Part shown: positions 6,273 through 12,617 of the stretch, piece by piece
How positions within the stretch are numbered: position 1 is the first letter of the stretch
Layout: every line of letters begins with the position of its first letter
NCBI GenBank assembly: GCA_003164375.1
Contig: PLTE01000044.1
Span: forward strand, 39,517-52,356
Source: Hyphomicrobiales bacterium
GTDB taxonomy: Bacteria > Pseudomonadota > Alphaproteobacteria > Rhizobiales > Xanthobacteraceae
Length of the DNA stretch: 12,840 nt
Direction of reading: 5' to 3'
Translations under genes and position numbers: made by a program
The notes under the pieces: generated by a model
What the model was told of the DNA's origin: nothing
Seen by the model: only the letters and a program-made list of their open reading frames with translations
The model's database searches: none

Positions 6273-7694
6273 ATGGTGCGCATCAGCGCCATCTTCATCG
6301 CAGTCTGCATGGTTCTCATCGCCGGCTCGGTCGGCTTTGTGGTCTATTTGCGGTTCGGCTTCACCGGGGCCGAGTCGGCACTGGTGGCGCTAGGCGCCCT
6401 GACGGCGCTTGCCGTCTACAACACCATCGCGGCGCGCAAGCGCGACCGCCTGGAAGCCAGCAATCAGCTCGCTAATCTCGCCCGCGGTTCGGGCGATCTT
6501 GCCCGTCAGCTTGCCGAATTCGGCCGTCGCCTGAGTACGATGGAGGTCAAGGTCGATACGGTGATCGATCGGGCGCTGGCTACCGCCCAGCCGCTTGCCG
6601 CCGAAATCGAGGAACTCTCCACGCTGGTCAAGCAGCTTGCCGATTCCGTCGCGGCGCACGAAGCGGCGCTCGCCAGTGATCGCGGCGACGAGCGCCGGGC
6701 GCCGGCTGCCGGGGTCGAAGCGGGATACGCGACGGGCCCCGCCGCCGCGGCGATGGATTCGGCGAGCGTCCCGGCGGTATCGGCGCCACCGCCCGCTCCG
6801 ATCGAGCGCAAGCCGACAGCCTTCGCCGGGATGGACCGCGACGCTGTCATCGCGGCGATCCGCACCGCCATCGAGGCGAGCAAGATCGAGCTTTACCTGC
6901 AACCCGTCGTGACGCTGCCGCAGCGCAAAGTGCGTTATTACGAGGCGTTGTCGCGGCTTCGGGCCGACTCTGGCGATCTGGTCGCGGCGGGGGATTTTCT
7001 CAGCTATGCCGAGGCCGGCTCGCTGATGCCGAAGCTCGATCATCTGTCGGCGCTGCGCTGCGTTCAGGTGGTGCGCCGGCTCCTACTCAAGAACCGCGAT
7101 GTCGGTCTGTTCTGCAATCTGTCCGGCGCGACGCTGACGGATTCCGGCTTTCCGAAGTTTCTCGAATTCATGGATGCCAACCGCGCCATCGCGCCGGCAT
7201 TGGTGTTTGAATTCACCCAGAGTGCGGTGCGCGCCATGGGGCCGATCGAGAATGAGAGTCTGGCCGCGCTCGCCGAGCGCGGCTTCCGCTTCTCGATCGA
7301 CAATCTCACCGACCTGCGCGTCGAAGCGCGCGAACTCAACGAGCGCGGCTTCCGCTTCGTCAAGGCGCCGGCGGCGCTTTTGTTCAACCGCGTCGGCGCC
7401 GCCTCGACCGATATTCACCCGGCCGATTTCTCCGATCTGCTCGGCCGCTTCGGCATCGATCTGATCGCCGAGCACATCGAGATCGAATCCATGGTGGTCG
7501 ATCTGCTCGATTACGACGTGCGTTTCGGCCAAGGCTTTTTGTTCTCGCCGCCGCGCCCGGTGCGGGCGGAGGCGCTGCAGGGCCTTGCCGGCGACGCCGC
7601 GGAGCTGGCAAAGAACTCCGCGCCGGCACCTGGACCGACGCCCGCCGGCGGCAATCTCGCCCAACTCGCGCGCGCCGGGACGCGGCGCAGCTAA
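6273..7694 (+). CDS. TipF-like membrane-anchored coiled-coil protein with divergent EAL domain
   Basis: 473 residues. Two hydrophobic segments (about 5-27 and 33-52) anchor it to the inner membrane. A predicted coiled coil (about 56-135) and an Ala/Pro-rich linker (about 140-182) follow, then an EAL domain (about 188-435). Of the catalytic residues of c-di-GMP phosphodiesterases I see Glu224 (YEALSRL), Asn282 (CNLSG), Glu313 (FEFTQS), Asp343, Lys364 (VKAP), Glu400 (IAEHIE) and Gln420 (GQGFLFSPPRPV). The metal-binding DDFG motif has become DNLT, TE has become TQ and KxD has become KAP. It may therefore bind c-di-GMP with little or no hydrolysis. The layout matches Caulobacter TipF, a c-di-GMP receptor for polar flagellum assembly; that assignment is inference. 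The start ATG has a GGGGG run 9 bases upstream. No other flagellar gene is in view apart from a nearby cheY-type gene. Confidence 0.82.
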   Translation: MVRISAIFIAVCMVLIAGSVGFVVYLRFGFTGAESALVALGALTALAVYNTIAARKRDRLEASNQLANLARGSGDLARQLAEFGRRLSTMEVKVDTVIDRALATAQPLAAEIEELSTLVKQLADSVAAHEAALASDRGDERRAPAAGVEAGYATGPAAAAMDSASVPAVSAPPPAPIERKPTAFAGMDRDAVIAAIRTAIEASKIELYLQPVVTLPQRKVRYYEALSRLRADSGDLVAAGDFLSYAEAGSLMPKLDHLSALRCVQVVRRLLLKNRDVGLFCNLSGATLTDSGFPKFLEFMDANRAIAPALVFEFTQSAVRAMGPIENESLAALAERGFRFSIDNLTDLRVEARELNERGFRFVKAPAALLFNRVGAASTDIHPADFSDLLGRFGIDLIAEHIEIESMVVDLLDYDVRFGQGFLFSPPRPVRAEALQGLAGDAAELAKNSAPAPGPTPAGGNLAQLARAGTRRS

Positions 7695-7703
7695 GTAGTC
7701 CCC

Positions 7704-8564
7704 TTGCCAAGCTTCATCGAACGTTTCGAGCCGCTCGCCCGCGAATACGACGCGCTGTTCTGCGACATCTGGGGCGTGGTGCATAACGGCGTTACCGCCT
7801 TCCCGGCGGCGTGCGACGCGCTGATGCGCTTTCGCACGGCGGGCGGCACGGCAATGCTGGTCACCAATGCGCCGCGGGCGGGCGCAGCTGTGGCACGCAT
7901 TCTCGACCGCTTCGGCGTGCCGCGCCAAGCCTATGACGCGATCATAAGCTCGGGCGACGTGACCCGCGGTATCGTCGAAGCGCGGCCCGGCGAAACCGTG
8001 TTTCATCTCGGCCCGGAACGCGACCATTCGATTTTCGATGGTCTCGGCGTGAGTTTTGCGCCCTTGGCGCGCGCCGACTACGTGGTGTGCTCCGGGCTGT
8101 TCGACGACACCATCGAAACGCCCGACAGCTATCGCGATATGCTCGCCGAAATGCGCGCGCGCTCGCTGTTGATGGTCTGCGCCAATCCCGACATCGTCGT
8201 CGAGCGCGGCGACACTTTGGTCTATTGCGCCGGCGCCTTGGCCGAGGCTTACGCGGGGCAGGGCGGCACGGTGCTTTATTGCGGCAAGCCGCACCCGCCG
8301 ATCTACCAGACGACGCTCGCCAGCGCCGTAACGCTGCGCGGCGGGCGGGCTCTGGAGCTTCGGCGCGTGCTCGCCATCGGCGATTCAGTGCGCACCGATC
8401 TCGCCGGCGCCACCGCTTTCGGGCTCGACTGCGTATTCGTCACTTCGGGCATCCACGCCGAGCAATACGGCTCGCGCGACGCCCCCGATGCCGCCAAGCT
8501 CAAAGCGATCTTCAGTGCCGCCGGGGTCGCGCCGCGCGCGATGATGCGGGCGCTGGTGTGGTGA
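7704..8564 (+). CDS. Class IIA HAD-superfamily hydrolase (TIGR01459-type)
   Basis: A 286-residue cytosolic phosphatase-like protein. HAD motif I is DALFCDIWGVVHNG with nucleophile Asp21; the usual second Asp is Trp23, a mark of this subfamily. Motif II is MLVTNAPR (Thr54-Asn55), motif III is YCGKPHPPIY (Lys195) and motif IV is AIGDSVRTDLAGA (Asp227, Asp232). The class IIA cap lies between motifs II and III. The substrate is unknown. These genes often stand next to ribF in alphaproteobacteria, and ribF follows here after cheY, so a flavin-related phosphate ester is possible. The start is TTG with no visible Shine-Dalgarno. The upstream EAL stop is in the same frame at 7692-7694, and no other start codon precedes motif I. 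Translational coupling to the EAL gene is likely. Confidence 0.87.
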   Translation: MPSFIERFEPLAREYDALFCDIWGVVHNGVTAFPAACDALMRFRTAGGTAMLVTNAPRAGAAVARILDRFGVPRQAYDAIISSGDVTRGIVEARPGETVFHLGPERDHSIFDGLGVSFAPLARADYVVCSGLFDDTIETPDSYRDMLAEMRARSLLMVCANPDIVVERGDTLVYCAGALAEAYAGQGGTVLYCGKPHPPIYQTTLASAVTLRGGRALELRRVLAIGDSVRTDLAGATAFGLDCVFVTSGIHAEQYGSRDAPDAAKLKAIFSAAGVAPRAMMRALVW

Positions 8565-8588
8565 TAACAGACGAAGTCGATTGGCGCG

Positions 8589-9002
8589 TCAGCGCTCGAA
8601 GGCGGACGTGAATTCGGGCTTCTCGGCGAACACCGCTTCGATCTTGGACTTGAGCGTCTGGGCGTTGAACGGCTTGACGATGTAATTGCTCACACCGGCC
8701 TTCTTCGCCGCGATCACGTTCTCGGTCTTGGATTCGGCCGTCACCATAATGAACGGCGTCGTTTCGATCGCCGGATTGGCACGCACGCGCTGCAAGAGAT
8801 CGAAACCGGTCATCGGCTCCATGTTCCAATCCGAGATGACCAGGCCATAGCGCTTGGCGCCCATCTTTTCCAGCGCGGCGACGCCGTCCGAGGCATCGTC
8901 GATGTCGACGAAACCAAGCTGGCGCAGCAGATTGCGGATGATGCGCACCATGGTGCTGTAGTCGTCGACGACGAGCACGGACATATTCGGATCGAGCGGC
9001 AT
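8589..9002 (-). CDS. CheY-type single-domain response regulator
   Basis: A 137-residue receiver domain with no output domain. Acidic pocket Asp13-Asp14 (VLVVDDYSTMVRIIRNLL), phospho-acceptor Asp58 (VISDWNMEPMTGFDLL), switch Thr88 (MVTAES) and Lys110 (YIVKPF) are all present. The DWNM and YSTM signatures are those of chemotaxis CheY proteins, which are phosphorylated by CheA and bind the flagellar motor switch. No cheA, cheW or receptor gene is in view, so it is an orphan and could serve another kinase. The ATG at 9002 is chosen because GAGGA lies 8 bases upstream; a TTG five codons earlier overlaps that site. It converges with the HAD gene (24-base gap) and diverges from ribF. Confidence 0.87.
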   Translation of the reverse strand: MPLDPNMSVLVVDDYSTMVRIIRNLLRQLGFVDIDDASDGVAALEKMGAKRYGLVISDWNMEPMTGFDLLQRVRANPAIETTPFIMVTAESKTENVIAAKKAGVSNYIVKPFNAQTLKSKIEAVFAEKPEFTSAFER

Positions 9003-9010
9003 TGCTGTGG

Positions 9011-9015
9011 TCCTC
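9011..9015 (-). promoter_or_regulatory. Ribosome-binding site deciding the cheY-type gene start
   Basis: GAGGA on the minus strand, 8 bases before the ATG at 9000-9002. It rules against the upstream TTG at 9015-9017, which it overlaps. Confidence 0.7.
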
Positions 9016-9018
9016 AAG

Positions 9019-9059
9019 CATGATCCCGAACAGCGTCACCGCTTTCCGGAGCGATCATG
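9019..9059. repeat. Imperfect inverted repeat upstream of cheY-type gene
   Basis: CATGATC (9019-9025) pairs with GATCATG (9053-9059), CCG (9026-9028) with CGG (9047-9049) and AGCG (9032-9035) with CGCT (9040-9043), around a TCAC loop. The GCATGATCCCGAA and GATCATG arms resemble a dispersed palindrome common in Bradyrhizobium-type genomes (from memory). It ends 3 bases from the cheY ribosome-binding site. Confidence 0.6.
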
Positions 9060-9245
9060 AGCAATTGAAATTCCCAGAAAACGGATTCCCATTCGATAGG
9101 AGCCGATACGGCTTAGGGCGCGCGACCGGCGCGGCGCCGTGCTGAGCCGGCTGATAGATCGATGCAGGCCAGCGCTCCGACCGTCCCTTCCCAGCCTGGC
9201 AAGCTACATTGGGTGTTTGAATAACGGGTTAATCGCGCCGGAGTT

Positions 9246-9258
9246 GGCCGGTCCGGCC
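9246..9258. repeat. Short perfect palindrome in cheY-ribF spacer
   Basis: GGCCGG (9246-9251) and CCGGCC (9253-9258) flank a single T. It could be an operator or the tip of a hairpin, but such GC palindromes also arise by chance in this base composition. Confidence 0.4.
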
Positions 9259-9289
9259 GCCGCAACCATTGCGCTTGTCCGTGCTTGAC

Positions 9290-9324
9290 TTTGCGCCGGG
9301 TGCCGCGGCACGTAACGGCGCAAA
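9290..9324. repeat. Nested hairpin upstream of ribF
   Basis: TTTGCGCCG (9290-9298) and CGGCGCAAA (9316-9324) form a perfect 9-bp outer stem. Inside it GTGCCGCGGCAC (9300-9311) is itself a perfect 12-base palindrome. An AT-rich run (TATAAATATT) follows directly, and ribF starts 56 bases further on. It may be an operator, an RNA leader element or a terminator-like structure. Confidence 0.6.
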
Positions 9325-9380
9325 TATAAATATTCTTAACCATCGCAAGCCCGAACCAAAGTAAGCCCAACGTAATCCAG

Positions 9381-10361
9381 ATGACGAAGAGTCTCAGCAT
9401 CGTGCGCGATCGTGCGCCCGATGACGCGGCAAATGACGCGGCTTGTGACGCGCTTCGCGGCGCGGTCGTCGCGATCGGCAATTTCGATGGCGTCCATCGC
9501 GGCCATAAAGCCGTCATCGCGGCGGCGCTCGATCGCGCCAAGGCGCTGTCGCGTCCGGCCGCGGCGCTGACCTTGGAGCCGCATCCGCGTGCCTTCTTCA
9601 AGCCCGCCGAACCGCTGTTTCGGCTGACCGATGAGGCCGCTAAATTGCGGCTGCTCGCCGCCACCGGGCTCGACGGTGCGATCATACTGACTTTCGACGC
9701 GGCGCTGGCAAGCCTTACCGCGGAGGAATTCGTCAGCCGCATTCTGGTCGAGCGCTTCGCGATCAGCGGGGCTGCGATCGGCTTCAACTTTCATTTCGGC
9801 GCCAATCGGACCGGCTCGCCCGTTTTCCTTGCGGCCGAAGGCAAAAAACACGGCTTTGCCGTCGATGTGGTGCCGCCGTTGCAGGATGGCGGGCAGGCAA
9901 TCGCGTCCGGCCCGATTCGCAAAGCGCTCGGCGAAGGCGACCTCGACCAGGCCGCGGCGTTTTTGGGCTATCCTTGGTTCGTCTCGGGCGAAGTCATCCA
10001 CGGCGACAAGCGCGGCCGCGAACTCGGCTTCCCGACCGCCAATCTGCAGCTCGACGCGGCCTGTGGGCTGCGCCACGGCGTCTATGCGGTACGCGCCGCC
10101 GTTGGCGGCCGGCGCTACGACGGGGTGGCGAATTTCGGCCGCCGGCCGATGTTCGATAACGGCACGGTGCTGCTTGAGATTTTTCTGTTCGATTTTTCCG
10201 GCGACCTTTATGGCGCGCGTATCGACACAGCCTTCATTGCGTGGCTGCGCGAGGAGCGGAATTTCGCTTCCGCCAAGGATCTGGTGCGGCAGATGCAGGA
10301 GGACACCGCGCGCGCGAAAGAGGCTTTGGCCCGCGCCGGCGCCGCATTCCCGCCCATTTAG
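9381..10361 (+). CDS. ribF: Bifunctional riboflavin kinase / FAD synthetase
   Basis: Phosphorylates riboflavin to FMN and adenylates FMN to FAD in the cytoplasm; 326 residues, normal for the family. The N-terminal FAD synthetase domain shows AIGNFDGVHRGH (31-42, HxGH-type nucleotide site), LEPHPRAFF and GFNFHFG (134-140), with Asn136 where most homologues have Asp. SGPIRKAL (177-183) marks the end of that domain. The C-terminal kinase domain shows GDKRGRELGFPTANLQL (208-224), GVYAVRA, DGVANFGRRPMFD and LEIFLFDFSGDLYGARI with WLREERNF. The ATG at 9381 has no strong ribosome-binding site. It follows the HAD gene on the same strand, interrupted by the opposite-strand cheY-type gene, and has a structured upstream spacer. 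It ends 9 bases from a convergent gene. Confidence 0.95.
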   Translation: MTKSLSIVRDRAPDDAANDAACDALRGAVVAIGNFDGVHRGHKAVIAAALDRAKALSRPAAALTLEPHPRAFFKPAEPLFRLTDEAAKLRLLAATGLDGAIILTFDAALASLTAEEFVSRILVERFAISGAAIGFNFHFGANRTGSPVFLAAEGKKHGFAVDVVPPLQDGGQAIASGPIRKALGEGDLDQAAAFLGYPWFVSGEVIHGDKRGRELGFPTANLQLDAACGLRHGVYAVRAAVGGRRYDGVANFGRRPMFDNGTVLLEIFLFDFSGDLYGARIDTAFIAWLREERNFASAKDLVRQMQEDTARAKEALARAGAAFPPI

Positions 10362-10370
10362 CCGGCGTGA

Positions 10371-10817
10371 TCAGAAATGCTGCTTGCCCTGATTTTTGTG
10401 TTCGCGCGTCCACTGCGCCACCATGAAGCCAACGAGCGCGAGCGGTACGATGCGTTGCCAGCCGATCGAACGGCCGGCCTCGACTGCGGCGCTCAATAGC
10501 CGCGGATCGAGCAACCAGGACGGCGAATGGGCGCGCGCGGCGCGGGCGAGAATGGCGCGCTCCCTGACCCGGCGGCGGATCAGCACACACACGATTGCAG
10601 CGACAATCGCGATGGTGACGAAGAGCCCGGCCATTATTAGGCCGGCCGAGACGCTTCCGTATCGCAACGCCAACCAGTCATAGCCGGCGACGCAGAGAAA
10701 AACGAAAGCCATGAGCGTCGCCGCTGCAATCACTCCGAGCCACACCAGAACGGCGACGCTGGCGCCGTTTCTGGCCTGGATCGAGAGCGTAATCTCGCGG
10801 GTCAGGGTTTTGAGCAT
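10371..10817 (-). CDS. YqjE-like (phage-holin superfamily) small membrane protein
   Basis: A 148-residue membrane protein. Two strong transmembrane segments (about 21-46 and 57-80) are followed by a basic stretch (RRRVRERAILARAARA), a soluble part and a weaker hydrophobic segment (123-136). The layout fits the YqjE/holin-3_6 type of membrane protein that accompanies YqjD-like genes; I infer this from topology and neighbourhood rather than a sharp motif. It follows the DUF883 gene by 46 bases on the same strand and is probably co-transcribed. GAGGA lies about 12 bases before the ATG, rather far. A probable role in envelope or stress physiology is inference. Confidence 0.65.
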   Translation of the reverse strand: MLKTLTREITLSIQARNGASVAVLVWLGVIAAATLMAFVFLCVAGYDWLALRYGSVSAGLIMAGLFVTIAIVAAIVCVLIRRRVRERAILARAARAHSPSWLLDPRLLSAAVEAGRSIGWQRIVPLALVGFMVAQWTREHKNQGKQHF

Positions 10818-10826
10818 CGGATCGTC

Positions 10827-10874
10827 AATTCCTCAACGCCGCCAATTCTTCAGCGCCGCAAATTCAGCGCCGCC
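10827..10874. repeat. Three-copy tandem repeat spanning the DUF883 stop codon
   Basis: Read on the minus strand, three units of 15, 16 and 17 bases share the core GGCGGCGYTGA followed by A/T-rich bases: 10860-10874, 10844-10859 and 10827-10843. The first copy holds the TGA stop of the DUF883 gene (10864-10866). The third holds the GAGGA that serves the next gene. This suggests local duplication by slippage. Confidence 0.6.
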
Positions 10875-11268
10875 ATGTCGTTCCGAACAAAAATCCCAGA
10901 CCGGCGACTATCGCGAGCGTGGCATAGGGGCGGCTCTTGATCGACTCGTCGATGGCGCCGGCAAAATTATCGGACACGTCGCGGACGGCGCCCGCCGCCT
11001 CGCGGGTCTTGCCCTGGGCGTCGGCGACCATGCCGTCGACGCTGGTCTTGGCGCGCTGCCAGGCCGCGCTGCCTTTATTAGTGAGGATATCGGCGACTTG
11101 TTCGGCAAGCCGACCGAAGTCCTCGCGCAGCGCTTGCAGGTCGCTCTCGATATCGCCGGATGCGGCGGAGGCGGCTTTGCCGATTTCGTGCACACCGTCG
11201 CGCGCGTCCCGTGCTGCCTCCTGGGCCGTGTCGCGAATGTTCTGCGAAGCCGTTGAAGCGGTATTCAT
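10864..11268 (-). CDS. DUF883 family (ElaB/YqjD/YgaM-like) membrane-anchored protein
   Basis: 134 residues. A long Ala-rich, charged helical part (about 5-108) contains REDFGRLAEQVADILTNKG and AWQRAKTSVDGMVADAQGK. It ends in a single C-terminal transmembrane segment, SRPYATLAIVAGLGFLFG, then TTWRR. The helical body plus the P-x-x-x-x-x-x-A-x-G-x-G-F-x-x-G tail is the family hallmark. E. coli YqjD and ElaB are inner-membrane proteins that bind ribosomes in stationary phase. Whether that holds here is unknown. GGAG at 11277-11280, 8 bases upstream, supports the ATG. The YqjE-like gene follows, as in E. coli. The leader carries an 8-bp inverted repeat. Confidence 0.8.
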   Translation of the reverse strand: MNTASTASQNIRDTAQEAARDARDGVHEIGKAASAASGDIESDLQALREDFGRLAEQVADILTNKGSAAWQRAKTSVDGMVADAQGKTREAAGAVRDVSDNFAGAIDESIKSRPYATLAIVAGLGFLFGTTWRR

Positions 11269-11297
11269 GCCGTGAACTCCGTGAATTGGAATGGGCC

Positions 11298-11325
11298 GGT
11301 TGCCCGGTTAAGTGTTGGGGCAACC
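11298..11325. repeat. 8-bp inverted repeat in DUF883 leader
   Basis: GGTTGCCC (11298-11305) and GGGCAACC (11318-11325) match perfectly around 12 bases. It lies 30 bases upstream of the DUF883 ATG and 40 bases after the AI-2E transporter stop. It could terminate the transporter transcript or be an operator; there is no U run. Confidence 0.5.
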
Positions 11326-11364
11326 AAGAAGTTCCATCGGCCAGGTCGCAGCGAAAAAGCCGGT

Positions 11365-12465
11365 TCAATCGGGCAGCCGGACGTCCTCGTTCGGAAACAG
11401 ATGATTGACGATGACCAGCGCGACGATCGACAGCGGGACGGCGAGAACGGCGCCGATCGGACCCCACATCCAGGTCCAGAACGCCAGCGCCAGAAACACC
11501 AATAGCGGATTGAGGGTGAGACGGCGCCCGACGATGGTTGGCGTGACGAAATGTCCTTCCAATGTGGTGACCGCGATCAATCCGAGCGGCGCGATGAAGG
11601 CGTGACCGAGCGAGGAAAACGAGACGAGGCCGACGCCGAAAAGGGCCAGCACCATCACCGCCGGTCCGACATAGGGGATGTAATTCAATAAAGCCGCCAA
11701 CAGCCCGAAAATCACCGGATTGGGATAGCCGATCAGCCAGGTGCCGACCGCGACAATGATGCCGACGCCTGCATTGACGATGGTCACCACCGTGAGATAG
11801 CCGGCCAGGTTGCGCTCGATGTCGCGCATGATTTTGAGAAACCGCAGCTTGGCGTCGCGGTTGGAAAACATCGAGACGATATGGTTGCGCAGCTCGATCT
11901 GGCCGACCAGAAAGAACAATAGGGTGGCGAAAAACAACAAGAGCTCGCCCGCTGCCGGCGTCAGAAACGCGACTACCGGCAACACCACGTTGGGCGGCGG
12001 CTCGTTGACGTTGAGCAGGCCATTGCCGCCGAATAGCGAATTCTCCAGTTCATGCAGGGCCGCAAGCGGTTGATCGAGCACCGTGAGCTTTTGCTTGATG
12101 GTGGCCCCGATCTCAGGCGCCCGGCCGATCCACTGACTCACCGGGCCGGCAAGGGCGGTGACGATGAGACTGAGGACGCCAAGCGCAACGAGCAGGATGA
12201 CGACGCCGGTAATCCAGGGCGGAATGCCGTAAGCCTTGGCCGCCTTGATCAGGGGCGCCAAAGTCAGTGCCGTTACCGCGGCCGCCAGAATCGGCAAGAG
12301 GATGGCGTGGCCGATATAGAGAAAGGCGCCGAACAGCAGTAGGAATATGCCGATCGTCGCAGCTTGGCCGGTCGAGGCCCAGATGTTGTGGACGCTTGAG
12401 ACCGGCAGCGGATCGCTGATGACAAGGGCGTGGCGGACTTCGCGCCTGGCCCGGATATAATCCAC
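11365..12465 (-). CDS. AI-2E family (PF01594, PerM-like) membrane transporter
   Basis: A 366-residue inner-membrane protein with about eight hydrophobic segments. Family marks are LLNYIPYVGPAVMVLAL, VTTLEGHFVTPTIVGRRLTL, then NPLLVFLALAFWTWMWGPIG and AVLAVPLSIVALVIV at the C-terminus. The hydrophilic stretch between the third and fourth segments (about 110-165) is also typical. Some members export autoinducer-2 (TqsA) and others act as Na+/H+ or peptide-related exporters; substrate cannot be told here, and no lux or lsr gene is nearby. The start is GTG, supported by GGAGG at 12471-12475, 5 bases upstream. The next gene downstream, DUF883, is 96 bases away, so a shared transcript is possible but not shown. 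Divergent from ileS. Confidence 0.88.
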   Translation of the reverse strand: MDYIRARREVRHALVISDPLPVSSVHNIWASTGQAATIGIFLLLFGAFLYIGHAILLPILAAAVTALTLAPLIKAAKAYGIPPWITGVVILLVALGVLSLIVTALAGPVSQWIGRAPEIGATIKQKLTVLDQPLAALHELENSLFGGNGLLNVNEPPPNVVLPVVAFLTPAAGELLLFFATLLFFLVGQIELRNHIVSMFSNRDAKLRFLKIMRDIERNLAGYLTVVTIVNAGVGIIVAVGTWLIGYPNPVIFGLLAALLNYIPYVGPAVMVLALFGVGLVSFSSLGHAFIAPLGLIAVTTLEGHFVTPTIVGRRLTLNPLLVFLALAFWTWMWGPIGAVLAVPLSIVALVIVNHLFPNEDVRLPD

Positions 12466-12470
12466 GAAAC

Positions 12471-12475
12471 CCTCC
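12471..12475 (-). promoter_or_regulatory. Ribosome-binding site fixing the GTG start of the AI-2E transporter
   Basis: GGAGG on the minus strand, 5 bases before the GTG at 12463-12465. No ATG is available nearby in this frame. Confidence 0.75.
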
Positions 12476-12540
12476 GTCGTCCCACCCGCCGCTTTCGGTG
12501 AATTAACGCCAGGCCGAAGCGCTCGGTTCCCGCGGTCCGG

Positions 12541-12608
12541 CTTAAGTCCCCGACCGGAGACCCTTTCCGCACCGCACCCGGCTTGTTAGAAGGCGCCCTG
12601 GACTTAAG
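12541..12608 (+). promoter_or_regulatory. Inverted repeat in ileS leader abutting the ribosome-binding site
   Basis: CTTAAGTCC (12541-12549) and GGACTTAAG (12600-12608) are a perfect 9-bp inverted repeat 50 bases apart. If both arms are in the ileS transcript, the distal arm ends inside or beside the Shine-Dalgarno (AGAAGG, 12607-12612). Pairing could then limit ribosome access. A repeated operator is the alternative, since each arm contains the palindrome CTTAAG. Confidence 0.45.
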
Positions 12609-12617
12609 AAGGCCGGC

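Larger units (their letters stand above)
9003..9380. other. Gene-free spacer between cheY-type gene and ribF
   Basis: This 378-base divergent spacer holds no convincing ORF. It contains an imperfect inverted repeat next to cheY, a GGCCGG-T-CCGGCC palindrome and a nested hairpin about 60 bases before ribF. AT-rich stretches near 9066-9098, 9211-9233 and 9323-9340 could hold promoters, but I found no good -35/-10 pair. A TTGACT at 9285-9290 has no -10 at the right distance. The conserved core of the FMN riboswitch is not visible. Confidence 0.6.

Noticed and set aside
7083..8294. 403-residue open frame antisense across the EAL and HAD genes
   Set aside because: Spans two well-supported genes on the other strand and shows only shadow composition.
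9240..9380. FMN riboswitch upstream of ribF
   Set aside because: The conserved AGGG-type junction sequences of the RFN element are not present; only the nested hairpin is seen.
9336..10076. 246-residue open frame antisense to ribF
   Set aside because: Mirror of a strongly conserved ribF; no family motif.
11311..11335. Firm EcfG promoter for the DUF883 gene
   Set aside because: GGAAC is present but the CGTT-like -10 is missing at the right spacing.
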